The position numbers and the translations under genes were made by a program. From assembly GCA_947095535.1 (NCBI GenBank), contig OX352772.1, positions 49,185,445 through 49,249,444 of the forward strand: a DNA stretch of 64,000 bases. Reading direction: 5' to 3'. Below, piece after piece: positions 36,401 to 49,208 of this stretch (the stretch's first letter is position 1; every line of letters starts with the position of its first letter). The DNA comes from Poecilobothrus nobilitatus (Eukaryota; Arthropoda; Insecta; Diptera; Dolichopodidae). The notes beneath the pieces are model-generated. The model was not told the DNA's origin and searched no databases. It saw nothing but the letters and a program-made list of their open reading frames with translations.

Positions 36401-36892
36401 AAAATTGATAAAATTAAATTGCATCCGTCCATTCATTTTACATTATAACTTAGAAGAATAAAATTTTAAAATAAAATTATTCGAAATTTTAAAATTACAA
36501 AAAGAAAAATGACCCGGAATGAGTTCTTTTTTTTTCATTCTTTCTTTACTCCCGTGAATGGAAAACATAAATTTTTTTTTTTTTGTTTTTATTTTTGTAG
36601 GAAAATTTACATTAATTGTTGCTTTTAATAATTGCACCAACCATCAGACCACTCTGCATGAAATCCCGATTAAAATATAAAAGTGGTGATAAATAGAAGA
36701 AGGAAGGATAAGGGTATGGATATATGGTATGAGACAAGAAATAAATGAGAGTTTAGAAACTAAAAAAAAAAAAAAACAAAAAGAAAAAAAAGGGTTATTA
36801 TCCTTATTGTATCCTTATTGTGTACAGTATTTACGAGTAGTGCAATATAATTAATAAGTTATATATGAGCATATGTTATCTATATGCATATA

Positions 36893-36914
36893 GATATATA
36901 TATATATATATATA
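36893..36914. repeat. (TA)n microsatellite
   Basis: TA run flanked by TATATGCATATAGA and ACATTTAAATATATATGG. Many TATA/TACA permutations surround it. Confidence 0.8.
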
Positions 36915-37394
36915 CATTTAAATATATATGGATATACATTAAGTATATGATTATGTGATATATAATGAAAAATTTAATTTTCTGTTTACGACTTGTTCTC
37001 AAAAATGAAAGACAAGTTAACAACAAAAATAAAACAAAATAAAAAAAAAGGGTTGAAAAACTTTTCACTTACATAATATTTCACTACAATTTATATGTTT
37101 CTAATACTTTAATTGTTATTTCTTTATTAAAATTATTGAGGCGTTAAAAATATTTTCCTTTTATTACATTCTTTTGTTATCTGTATTTTTATAAATAGAT
37201 TTTATTTTAAAGTATTTAAATTTTGTTTATTGAATAATATTTGATGTGATACAATAGTTGAGCATAAATTAAATTCATCAATATTTTAACAATCTTAAAT
37301 ATTGTAATCTAACAACCAATTTAAACTTTTAAGCTAATTAATTTTTTTGTAGGCAAAAACATATCATCAGTATGCTTCATCTGGTAAATGGTAA

Positions 37395-37860
37395 TTTGTG
37401 CTTTGGTTTGGCGCGTCTCAATCTTCTTTTAATTACTTTGACAAAGTTCAAAAGCGCACCTTACGTCTAATAGTTGACCCTATATCGACTTAGGAATATT
37501 AACTCTTCTTAAGATTTCTCGAAATATTGAAGCAATTTCAAGCAATTTTAATTTTTAAAAATATTTTGTAAGTAAAGATACTTGTAGGTAAAGATATCTG
37601 TAAAGATATCTTGTAGCTAATGATGCCTGATGCTTCCCTTAAAACAATCTCAACGAACAATGGGAGATGCAGCTAATGCTCATTTCCACACAGTTAAAAT
37701 TCCTATAGGTGGCTGAAAACTAATTATAAAAATTCATTCGTTGTGAGAACTGCTAAGATCATTTCATCGCCTCTGCCAATAATATACTATTCAATAATGT
37801 GCAATAGTTCAAAAAGAACGTTTTAGGATTCGTTTCTAATTTAACTTCCAACTCTCTCTT
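37395..37860 (+). pseudogene. Degenerate non-LTR retrotransposon RT C-terminus (Jockey/CR1-like)
   Basis: In one frame, 37395-37490 reads FVLWFGASQSSFNYFDKVQK followed by RTLRLIVDP, matching the W-G-A...LDKVQKRALRLI block that follows the RT palm in Jockey/CR1-type LINEs. A stop lies at 37491. About 85 codons later, in the same frame, TNYKNSFVVRTAK (37719-37757) matches the YKNSF-VRTA-LWN block near the end of these ORFs. A further HFHTV-KIP piece at about 37680-37705 is out of frame. The region between has decayed and gained small internal repeats. No 5' part is visible. Confidence 0.72.
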
Positions 37861-39179
37861 AATATGTTATTTCTCTTCCGTTTTTTCACTCCCATTTAGC
37901 AAAAACCTATAATCTATACTTAAACCTATAACCTATGTAAAGGAATTCGTTCCTATAGTATTTAGGTAGCGTACGAAAACAATGAACAAAATAATGGTCT
38001 TATAGAATCTCTAAGTTCATAAAAAATTATTTATGATGACTAAAATTACTTTAAGAGACGTATAGAGTTCTTCTGATGAATTGAAAAAAACTAAAGGGAC
38101 TATAAGTATATAATCCCTTAAAAATAAAATAACTTGGAACTTACTATCATCTAAAATAATTAAAATTAATTATCTCTACTCATAATAATAAAGAGTTAAG
38201 GGAGTTATGTATAATTTTCATTAAAATTGAACCAAAAAAATATAAACATTAGTTCTGAATTCTAATGTACATTTCATTCATGATTTATACATAAAGAGTG
38301 TAAAAAGATGCTCACTTATACTTAAAAAACTAACTTTCAAAGACCATTAATCTACTGCTAAATGCTAACCTGTCAATCTATAACATCTTATGAATTTATA
38401 CACTTGTAATGTATTTAATAAAATGCGAATTTTAGGACGTTCAGAGTCAGTCATCTTATCATAAAAATTTTAAATTAGTAAACATCAAAAATTTAAATAA
38501 TTACAAAGACATTTTCATATCAAAAAGTCACCGTATCAATTAGCTAACATCCGAGACCTCATAAAATTACCATTGCATCATATAATTTTCTTATCCGTAT
38601 TAAAGGACATCCTCATGTTAGCTGCAGTGTTAAGAATGACATTTAAAATCTAAATTTAAAAATTCCTATAATTTATTATTTATTATATTAAAATTTTGTA
38701 ACACCAATCTGAACAGTTTACTTTTAAATCAATATTCGATTTTGAAGTTTACAATTCCCATCAAACCCATGTTCCTTAAAAAATATTTAGCTATTAAAAA
38801 TTAATAAACACCATAACTATATATACATACTTTTAAATATTTTCTAAAATTTTATTTTCATTAAAATTTATGACAGATAATCAACATAACTAACAACCAT
38901 GTTATCGTCATGATTATTATTATCATCATTATTATCATTATAAAAACGTTATCATCATTATTATTATTGTATTAAACATAACCATCATGTTGTTATGCAC
39001 TTGCAATGTAACTAATTTAATTGTTACACCATATTTGTACAATTGGATTGGAAATAAATACAAAATTTATAGTTATACTATAGTTAGATATTCCATTTTA
39101 ACTGAAAATAATCAGATATAGTCTTAATAGATATTAAAAATTTTCATTGGAAAACTTAGATTATAAATTATAATGATAT
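37861..39179. other. Noncoding DNA between the LINE remnant and SINE-1 copy 3
   Basis: Plain AT-rich sequence with the ATT/ATC stretch at 38.9 kb. Confidence 0.5.
38901..38970. repeat. ATT/ATC trinucleotide-rich stretch
   Basis: Imperfect (ATT/ATC)n on both sides of an AAAACGTTATC interruption. Confidence 0.7.
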
Positions 39180-39189
39180 ACATGCTAAG

Positions 39190-39382
39190 GAGGGGCCTCG
39201 GTGGCCTAGTGAGTAAAAGCGTATAAAAGACGCTGTAAACACCGAAGGAGTGTGGGTTTGAATCCCACACACGTCATAAGAGTTTTTCCCCCTTACGACA
39301 TTTATGGCCACGCCTGAACAGGAAAAGCTGTGTAATTTCCTGTCCACATTTATGTGGCAGAGAAATGCATTAAAAAAAAAAA
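39190..39382 (+). mobile_element. SINE-1 copy 3 (full length)
   Basis: The best full copy. The head has A box TGGCCTAGTGAG and B box GTTTGAATCCC. Then come the CATAAGAG...CCTTACGAC stem, the ACAGGAAA...TTTCCTGT stem, the CCACATTTATGTGG terminal stem and a 12-A tail. The flanking duplication is ACATGCTAAG (39180-39189) and ACATACTAAG (39383-39392), one mismatch. Confidence 0.92.
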
Positions 39383-39392
39383 ACATACTAAG

Positions 39393-42300
39393 ATTTAAAT
39401 TGATAATAATACTCAATAAAATTTTGATTACTAAAAAACACACACTTATCACATAAAAAATGATTATTTGAATATTTGATTAGTCATAAGTGGTTATGGT
39501 ATTATAGCACCCAGGATATCTTTAACTGATCATTCTTCATGATAAGTATTGTAAAAGATTTAATTAAGGGCTATACTTAGATTTTCTAATATATTTCTTA
39601 AAACCTCTACTGCAGTTGTAATAAAATAAGTTGAAGCGATTTTCTGATTCTGATCTTGTTACAGCTTTTTGTTTTTACTTCAATGTTTATTTTTATATTC
39701 AATTTTGAAAAACTTTAAAAGAATATTTTCTTAAAATTTTACATAAGTTTTATTTAGGATTATATTTCTTAGAAACCATTTCTAGAGAAAGTTTTCATTA
39801 TTTTCAGTGAAAAATGAAAATACTAAACAATCCACAACTATCTTCATGAATATTGAGAAATGTACCTATTCTTTTCAAGTTAACGGTAGGTGACTTGACT
39901 GATAAAGTCAGTATTTTTAATACATCTCCCTTTCAGTCAAAATATGTTTGAATGTAAAAAAAATAAATTTTTTTCTCTAAGTTTAGAGTTAAAACATTAA
40001 AACATAACAGTATTTAAAACTTAATGTTTTTAAAGGAGAATATTTTCAAAAAGATAATAAATTTAGTATAGGACTACTACTCCAATTCATCAAAATATGT
40101 TTGAAAAACATTTCTTTCAATTTTAATAAAATCCGATATGTTTATTAATTAAATGCCGTTGAAACATAGAAAAATTTAATATTGGAACTTTAATTTTTTT
40201 TTTTGTGTTACATTAAAAAAAATTGCAAAACTGTTTAAGTTCAAAGTCAAGTCCAAAAACAGCAAATTTTTAATTCTAGACTCCTACAGACTACAATAGG
40301 AGAAACTACAAATTTTCCTTATTTTTGGAAACTTTTCATTAATCTTGAAGATTTATCATCCTACAAAAATTTCAACTTTCTGACGGAAAAAGTCTCAGAG
40401 ACACAGACAAAACAAAATTTTTTAAAATGTTAGTTTCATAAAACGGTAAAATGTAAAATTTGACGGTAAACGGTAAATTTTATTAAATTTGTATTGGTGT
40501 CAAGGTTTTTTTATTGGAAAACTATTCAGTAGAATATAAGATATAAACTTAAAATATAAATAGGAATATTTTTTAATTTGAAGAGCTGTAGGTCTAGAAC
40601 GGCTAGGCTACATAAATAAGTTGTTATACAAAAGTAAAGTTTTTATAAAAGCAGTTATTCATGAGTTAAATTTTATTGTTCATGAGGCACCAAATTCACA
40701 CCTTCTATTTAAGGAACTAAATAGAAGGTGGAATTTGCATAATATCTATATAATAATTTGTAAAGGTACAAGTAGCTTAAATTTTAGAAGTGGCTCCTTC
40801 TATTCTAATACGTAACACACACAATGTACAAATGATATAACTAAAAAATTTTCCAAATTTTGAATTTTCCTATGAACATTTTTTTTTTTCACAATTTTCT
40901 ATAATTTTTTTTTTGTTTTTGCTACAAATTTATCCTAAAATTTGAAAACCAAACAATTGCAATTACAATAATAACATCAACATTATATGGTAAAATTTTA
41001 TTTATAATACAAAAAGGATTTTATATCCTGCAAACATGATTTTTTTGTTTTGTTTTTTTTTTGTTTTTTGTTACATTCTTTGTACCAAATTTATTGTAAT
41101 TTAAAATGAAATTTGTGAAAAATATAAAAACAGAAAGCAATGAAAGTAGAAAAACACACATACGCAATGAAAAAAAAAAAAAAAACAACAATAATGGAAA
41201 AGGATACTAATATAGAATCAGAATAAATTTGAAAGACGTTTTATGTTTTTTTTTTTTTTTTTTTTTTTTTTATTCTGAATTGATTATGAAAGAATGGACT
41301 TTAGGCTTTTCAAGAGAATTTTGTTTTTTATATATCCTTTTATTTATATTATATAGATTCAGTGTGTCTGAATTGACCCCAAATAGATCCTATGTTCATT
41401 ACATTTTATATACACTAATTTTGAGGCTGAATATCTACACGCATTCAGGTTTTTTTTTTTTTTTGATTTTAAAGTTTTTTTTTGTTGTTGTTTTGTAGGG
41501 CTCCCAGAATTTTGTGGTAAATGATATGTTAACTTTATAGGAATTCTTTGTATTGATCCTATACTATGTTAGTTTGTTTTTTTTTTTTTTTAATAAAAAG
41601 AAAGAGAAAGAAAATATTTTTAAAACCAAACCTATAAAACCAATACACACATTTAATGTGTACAATTGTAGGCTTTTTAGTGTGTTTTTGATTTTTGCTT
41701 TTTTTTATTTTTTGTGTATTCATAAATTTTCTTTATAATATCATAACATATATTTGAATATGTATAGTATGTGTGTGCGTGTGTGTATTAAAAGTATTTA
41801 AATGAAATATTTTAAAAATATTCATTTTTTTTTTATTTTATTTTGGAATTGTAAGAAAAATAAAATAATAGAACTCTACTTTTTCAATAAAAATAAGTTT
41901 TTTTTTTTTTTTTGTTGTATGTGAATTAAATTAACACATGTACGCATGAAAAAAAAAGTATTAGAGTTACCAGATATTCCGTTTACTTTAAAAGTTAATA
42001 AAGGGAAAATAACGGAAAAGTACTTTCCAAAAAAAAAAAATGAATCTTAGATGAATAACTGAGTCTTTTAAATTACTAATAAAAAATAATTTTACAAAAC
42101 GAAAGAATACATTTCAGTTTCCATAATACACGTAAAAATGAAGTAATCAAATCATGCTTTAAATTTTTTCTAGGAAAAAAATTTATTTTTCAAAGAAATT
42201 AAGGCTTCCTTGGTAGCGAAAATATTTAATAACAAAACGAATTTATCCATTTTGCCAGAATAACGGTTTAAATTCTTTAACCGCTCCCCCTTTAAAATAG

Positions 42301-43576
42301 CATAAGAGTTTAAAGGAAAATAGTTTTTAAATTATTGTATTTTTATCAGACTCGCTTCCTGACGGAGTACCTTGTATTTTGTTATGCTAACGTGAAAATT
42401 TATCTCGGCGAGCTTGTCATCTAAAAGTTGTGCATTCCATTTCTGTAAAAAAATTTAGTGCTTTTTAAATTTTTTAACTTTTACTTTTAGTTACGAAAGT
42501 AACTGAAAAATATTAATTCCTATCTGAAAACTTTTATATAACTGGTAACACTAATTTTTAGTAACATCCAATTATATTTTAAATGTAAGACCGAAAAAAT
42601 GAGTGTTGAAAGATAAAACAAATACCTATGTATATTTAAAAAAAAAAATTTAAATAAATGTTGATATTGTTGATAATAATGTTGATGACATTTTGTATAC
42701 TTTTGGTGTGCCTCCTTTTTAATGCACTTACCATCATTGTAACCTCAAAAATAAAAATAAGAAAATATAAATAGAAAATAGGAATTAAAAAGCTGAAGAG
42801 CATTACAATAACCTTTACAAATTATTTGGGCATTTTTACTGGTTTTAATTTTTTTTTTTTGTTTTTTGGTTCATCTGAAATAAAAATAAAGAATCTCGAA
42901 TTTTTATATGTTTTTTTTTAATTTGGTAATATTTAAGGTTTATTTTACAAATATCATGTGTTTACATGTTTTTTTTTTTGTAGGTTATTTTGGGTTTTTG
43001 GTATTTTGAGTATTACAATGTTTCTTATTGGATTTGATTCAAAATTTATCACTTTTTGAATTTTATTTTGCAAAATATTGTATTCAATAGATAAAATATT
43101 GTGTTTAAATTACATAAAATTAATTGAAAGTTATACCATCAAATTATGCCGTCAAAAAGTTATTCTGTGAGTTATGCCTTCAAATTATATCTAGTGACCG
43201 TAAAATATGATGACCAATCAGTCATGTTAGACCATAAATCTTTTATTTAAAATTAATTGAAATTTTTTCTTAGTCAAACTTTAAATTTTTCGAAAACTGC
43301 TTAAGGTGAGAATCATCTAAAGATACAATTGAAGAATAATACGAACGCGAGTCCTCTCTGAATGGTACTTTAATTTAGTAAGCAGTACCTTCTTTTTTAA
43401 ATAAACTATATAGATTATATGACCTTAAGTATACTAATGTACCGTTTGATCAAAGGAGGTTAAGTTTAGAGAATTAAATTTAATTTCAAATAAACAGGAA
43501 TTATGAACAAAGTTGTTAATGTTTACCTTGAAGTTTTGGAATTGGAATTGGAATTAGAATTTTTGTTTTTGTATAG
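39393..43576. other. Noncoding DNA upstream of the candidate 43.58-kb exon
   Basis: A patch near 40230-40420 (CTACAGACTACAATAGGAGAAAC, then GACGGAAAAAGTCTCAGAGACACAG) looks like an old repeat. The longest T homopolymer is at 41.25 kb. No gene seen. Confidence 0.5.
41246..41271. repeat. 26-base T homopolymer
   Basis: One of the longest homopolymers in the window. Poly(T) and poly(A) runs of 10-24 are frequent elsewhere, for example 8634-8656. Confidence 0.9.
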
Positions 43577-43682
43577 GAAATCCACTCAAATTCTAGTGAC
43601 CACATGATGTGGGAGATGTTTCCAATTCTCAGTGTTCGTAGCATAAACTGCATTCTCCGTAAGTCGTATTATATCATCTGGA
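43577..43682. other. Candidate short exon (strand uncertain), 1.3 kb upstream of the Runt exon
   Basis: A GC-elevated patch has plausible splice sites on both strands. On the plus strand, TTTTTGTATAG/G precedes 43577 and CTCC/GTAAGT follows 43660, giving an 84-base exon that could be an upstream untranslated exon of the Runt gene. On the minus strand, AATTTCCAG/A ends at 43683; the frame reads DDIIRLTENAVYATNTENWK then HLPHHVVTRI and stops, with more A/T in third positions than the plus reading. The plus frame is also open (SSDHMMWEMFPILSVRSINC). I do not recognise either peptide. Confidence 0.35.
43599..43613. promoter_or_regulatory. Inverted pair of RUNX-type core sites
   Basis: ACCACATGATGTGGG contains ACCACA (a RUNX site on the minus strand) and TGTGG (a core on the plus strand), separated by TGA. 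This is about 1.4 kb upstream of a RUNX-family exon, so autoregulation is conceivable. Single cores are common by chance; the symmetric pair is less so. Confidence 0.25.
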
Positions 43683-44067
43683 AATTTGAATTACATAAAT
43701 AACAATTATGTAAGTGATAAAACAAAACTTAAACAAAATGAAAGTTTTTTTTTTGTTTTTATTAAAAATTAAAATGGAACTTAATTTTATTGAAAAATAT
43801 ACAAATGTTAAAAATACTCTCCATAATTTGAAAAAATATTGGGTTACCAGAATTTAAAGTTTATGTTTTTACAATCTCTTCAATCTCTGTACTACTCTCC
43901 ACAATTATGGTCGTTAAGATGATAAAAATTTAATTTTATTAATCATATAAATTAAAATGAATCCAGAATTTCGAACGTTAATAAACGTCTACGTTTTTCG
44001 TAAATCATAAAATAGAATACCGCAATTATTGATAAAAAAAAAGGAAGTAGTGGAATTGTAAATCCGA

Positions 44068-44385
44068 ATAATGATGTAAGTTGTCGGCATTTCAATTGAA
44101 AGATGTTCGATTCAAAAAGAGGTCAGATACTATTCAATAGTAATTAGTTTATATCATCCCATGTAAAAAAAAATAAATATATAATTCCTGTATAAGATAA
44201 CGGATGAAACTTTTAACCATAGTGTTTATAATATTTATATTTCATAATTTTGAATAAGTAATCACCAGCTTAATGAAAATAATGATTGATGAAACCAAAG
44301 CTTAGTCTAATATGAATAATAAGCGAATTTATGGGGATACACTATACTTCTCATACAACCAATTATAGAAAGAAAAAAAATAAAT
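44068..44385 (+). mobile_element. SINE-3 copy 5 (decayed, 0.6 kb upstream of the Runt exon)
   Basis: A degenerate tRNA-like head (TTTCAATTGAAAG, GTTCGATTCAAA) is followed by AATTCCTGTATAAGATAACG, CAGCTTAATGAAAATAATGA, AAGCTTAGTCTAATATGAAT and an A-rich tail (about 44368-44385). The copy sits between the candidate exon at 43.6 kb and the Runt exon. Confidence 0.68.
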
Positions 44386-44954
44386 AGTAGTTGAGGCAAA
44401 TGAGGTATTGACACGGAACAACGTTAGGTAGATCAAGTAGAAGTGAAATCATGAATAGTGAACATAATAATCAATATTGAATCATATTAAAGATAGATAA
44501 TGTTATCTAATAAAAATCTAATGGAATGAAGTAAAGTGAACCGACATACGATACCCAAATTTCGTGTTTTTAGCAGGTTCGACGAACCTTATACTCAGTG
44601 TCATGCATGAGGTACTCAGATACCTATTGTATTTGTCAATAGGTACCTATAATTGTAGGTGTCATACAATTATACTCAGTGCCATAAAAATTTCTGAAAC
44701 GGTAGGCCATGACACCATATACAATAGAATGGTGAATATGAGATTAAATTTTATATTTTAATTTACTGAATTAAGAATTTCGTAACGACAAAACCTGCTA
44801 CTATATAAAACTCAAGTAAAACTTTGTTTACTCACAATATTTTGAAATAAATTTTCCTTTGAAATCATTTAAATAAAATATAAAGTACTCTTATTTAATT
44901 TCATGTTTATTTTATTAAAATATGCGAAAACATTTTTTAATTAATTCGTAATTA

Positions 44955-44973
44955 TTTTGTTTTTTTATTTCAG
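44955..44973 (+). promoter_or_regulatory. Splice acceptor and polypyrimidine tract before the Runt exon
   Basis: A T-rich tract ending in TTTATTTCAG sits 204 bases before the ATG and is the best acceptor near the exon. If used, the first 204 bases of the exon are 5' untranslated sequence and at least one further upstream exon exists. The alternative is that transcription starts inside this stretch; no clear TATA or Inr was picked out. Confidence 0.6.
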
Positions 44974-45702
<729 letters not shown>

Positions 45703-46511
45703 TAATTAAATTTTTTTATCAAATTTGATTAGTTTAAAAAATTTAAAAATTTTTATATTTTCTTATTGGTTTGGACTTTTATGGATCATATCATCATGAA
45801 TATGTCAGAACTAAGTCCGCGTTTTCTAACGTTAAATCGATAAAGGTTCCGATTTGTAACTATATGTTCTTAGATTTGAGTATCGTCAGCAATTAAAAAC
45901 TACACATTATTTATGCAATAAAAAATTATAATGTTTATTAACACATGGGTTCTTAAACTGTTAAACTGTTAAACTGTTACAGCTAAATGTTAAATTGTTA
46001 TTATGTAACAAATAGTGACTATTCACATGCTGCTGTTGTTCTTAAAAGTCAAATATAACGTAAATAACCTATTGTAAAAAAATTACTCTAGTAAAATAAA
46101 AAATAGGAAGTTAAGGATAGAAATCTAAAAATTTATCATTGAAATTGGTTGGTAATTAAATTAACCATTACTCTTGCATAAATTTCTCCAATATATAGAC
46201 AACAGCAACAATTTTATACATAGATCAAAGTTAAAAGTCACAGTAATGTGGAAACTTCTAATACAAACAAATATAAATAATAAAAAATTAGTTTTAAAAC
46301 AAGAAAGAAAATTTTTTTTATTCGTACTTATAACTCACATTATACATATATTAAAATATAAATAACTATAAATTCTTTCTGTGATTCAACGCTTCTCAAA
46401 CTTTTAGCCTAATTTATTTTTTTACAATTTTTGAAGCATTTTTGTTTTTTCAACAAAATGAATTCAGATAAATTATTGCGAATCTTGAAGCTTCATTCTA
46501 ATAGATAACAG

Positions 46512-46796
46512 CCCAAAATGTAGTGGCAAAAATGTCGCAGGACAAAATATCGCGAGGAGGGATTTTAGAATTGGATTCATAATCGTATAACCCTGAATTT
46601 TACAAAATATTTGTGGTATTATAGAGCTAGATTCAAAATCAGGGTATTCCGTTTTTCAAAAATGTTTCCAATTAAATTTAAATTAATTATCACAACATTT
46701 TATCCGCTACATTTTGTCCGGTGACATTTTTTCAACACCATATTTTTGCCGCGACATTATAATATTAATTCCGACCTTTTTACTTGCGACATTATC
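46512..46796. mobile_element. MITE-like fold-back element with subterminal ATGTCGC repeats
   Basis: The left arm (46512-46557) holds three direct repeats, period 15-16: CAAAATGTAGTGG, CAAAAATGTCGCAGG and ACAAAATATCGCGAGG. The right arm (46691-46795) holds five of the same in inverse orientation, including CGCTACATTTTGTCC and GCCGCGACATT. The middle 130 bases carry a second, smaller inverted pair around ACCCTGAATTTT and AAATCAGGGT. No ORF. Subterminal direct repeats inside inverted arms suggest transposase-binding sites of an unknown autonomous partner. Confidence 0.65.
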
Positions 46797-49208
46797 TTCA
46801 GAAACCACTCTAATAAGTTTTTGACTATTTAGTGCTACTACAAATTTAATTTAATCTAATGATTAATGAACATTATTTAACTTTTTAGCTTACTATCACA
46901 GAACTATAAAAATATTCTTTAAAGATTATGAATAGTTGGAAATATTAAACGATTGTATATCTTGAATTAAAATTTCATTTTTACTTAGTAGTTACATCAT
47001 ATGATTATTTAAGACGTATAAGTAACATTGCGACCTTTTAATGTAGATCTATTGCGCTCTTCCTATTACTATGTGAGGTGGATTGTACCTCCTGCTGGCA
47101 GTTCATCTTCGGTAAAGCAATATATTCTTAGGTGCTTTTACTCAGAATCTTCTTCCTAAATTTCACTAAAAGTTAACTTAAACTTAACATTTAAAATCAG
47201 ATAGTCTATCTCTCACATATCAGTTGATTAGTCATTTTTTTTACTGTAACTTTTCAATCAAAATAATAAAATAAATTCTGAAGTAGCCAAAGTGGTTAAT
47301 TATGTTTATCCCATAAAAAATAAAAACAAAAATTTTTATATTATTATCCTTTATTTTCTCCTTTCAAAATTTTTTCTTATAACATTGGAAATAGTTTCTT
47401 ACATAAAATATTCTTATTTAAGGGTAAAAATAAAACTTTAATCATACTCATTGTATTTTCTCAGTCCAAAATTCCAAATATTATTAAAGTTTGACATTGT
47501 ATCTATAGTACAAAAATCAATTAATATTTTTCAAAATGTCCTTCAGATCCCTTAAAATTGAATGAATTAAAAAAAAAAAACCAAAATCGAAAAAAACTAA
47601 TTTAATGAATTCTAAAAGGATCTAAACTTTAAATACATCAAAGACCACATAAACCTTATTAACTCATATACTATATTTAAGTTGACGATAAAAAAAAAAA
47701 TAATCAGTACGTATATGACAAAATCAGAAAATAACAAAATATTTCCATTTCATAGAGGGTACATAGAAAAATGGATTGGTTTAATTAAGAGACGGATAAA
47801 AAACGGAACAAATAAAGGAAATTAGAAAATCAGGTAAACACCTTATGAAAATAATATATACGTGTAAATAAGAATTAAATGAATGCTATATAGTAATGTA
47901 TATGTGGTAGTAAAAAGGTGCAAAATTTAATAATTAAAATGACATCCTTTATCACCTGCAAGTGACAAATTTTATTTCTTTTTCACTTCAAATTTTCCTC
48001 ATATTATTATAAGACATGTACAAAAAGTTGGAAATTCATTTTACTTATAAAACTTAAAATAATTTACTAAAACTTTAAGAAAAATTGAAAAATTATTTAA
48101 TAAAAAAATACAATATTAAATAAATGAAGAAAATTTTGAAAAATCAATAAGTAGCTATTTTAAGAAATTAGGAAAATATTTTCAAATATTTCTTGATTGT
48201 ATCTGAATTTTCTTTTCGGTCTAATAATTTTTTCTTCTTGTGAGGATCTTAGTATTATGATTACATCGTCTTAGTATTATGAGTACATCGTAGCAGAACA
48301 GGTCTCAAGCTCTTGTCTAGTTATTTATAATTCTTCTCTTGGGAAACTTTTCCCATGATTTGCTAATCTTATTCAATTCCAAAAGAATTGTTCATCAATA
48401 AGTGGTGCCCGGTAGAGTGCGCCTTCTGATGCTTTGCGGGTTCCATTTCATTTCAATGTAGATTCTATAATTAGAAATAAGAACTTCAAGATAAATTTTG
48501 TATAATGAAATTGCTTGATATTTATAATCTTGTAAAAACGCCAGATTCACATTAAGTCACTTTAAATTATACAAAATAATAAAAGTGATATCTTTGTTTT
48601 AGTTTTTAAAGATCCTATATTTTAAAACTGCAGATTAATGGGTTAATTTTAGAAGATGTTTGGTTTTATTACTAACAATAGTGACAAATTTTCCGTTTGT
48701 AGCACGTTGTACTATACATGGTAGATATAGACTATCTAGTATATTGATCGGACCAGTATCGAAAATGTAACTGAGTTAATTTTCATACATATAAATTTTT
48801 TCTATCGTCAGTACGAAAACTCAGAAACTAAAAAAAGAGTAATAAAAATCAACAATTGTTCACCCCTTTCAAATTTTTGTGCTTTAGTTTATGTTATACC
48901 TAAATCAAGAAAGTTAAATTAAAAATAAGAAAGTAACATAGTAGGGCAGGGGTTTACAAAGTTGAAATTATTTTATCTATGCCATAAAAATTGTTGAAGT
49001 TAGTTTGCAGGTCTTCAACAAGTTAATACTGTTTCCTTATAATGTTGTACGTAGAGTGATAATATTTTTACATTGATAACTCATTTTTAATAATTTACGA
49101 ATAATAATTACATAATTGTTAGAAAATTAATACAACTAATAGATTATTAAAAGTATATTTTAACATCATATTTTTTTAACATACTACTACAAGTTGTATT
49201 TGATTGAT
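46797..49208. other. Intronic DNA between the fold-back element and SINE-2 copy 4
   Basis: GC-elevated patches at 47022-47159 and 48373-48447 each carry a short open frame (see findings), and the 22-bp duplication is at 48.25 kb. The rest is plain AT-rich. Confidence 0.5.
48248..48291 (+). repeat. 22-bp tandem duplication
   Basis: CTTAGTATTATGATTACATC-GT (48248-48269) is followed directly by CTTAGTATTATGAGTACATC-GT (48270-48291), one mismatch. Confidence 0.85.

Larger units (their letters stand above)
31425..37394. other. Noncoding DNA, about 6 kb, few recognisable elements
   Basis: A/T homopolymers, a TA microsatellite at 33.46 kb and another at 36.89 kb. A GC-richer patch at 34080-34160 lies under a chance minus-strand frame. 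A decayed tRNA-like minus-strand patch at 34440-34525 (TCAGAGTTCGAAAT) may be a SINE head. Confidence 0.5.

Noticed and set aside
41229..41738. Two plus-strand ORFs rich in Phe
   Set aside because: They are translations of poly(T) runs without coding features.
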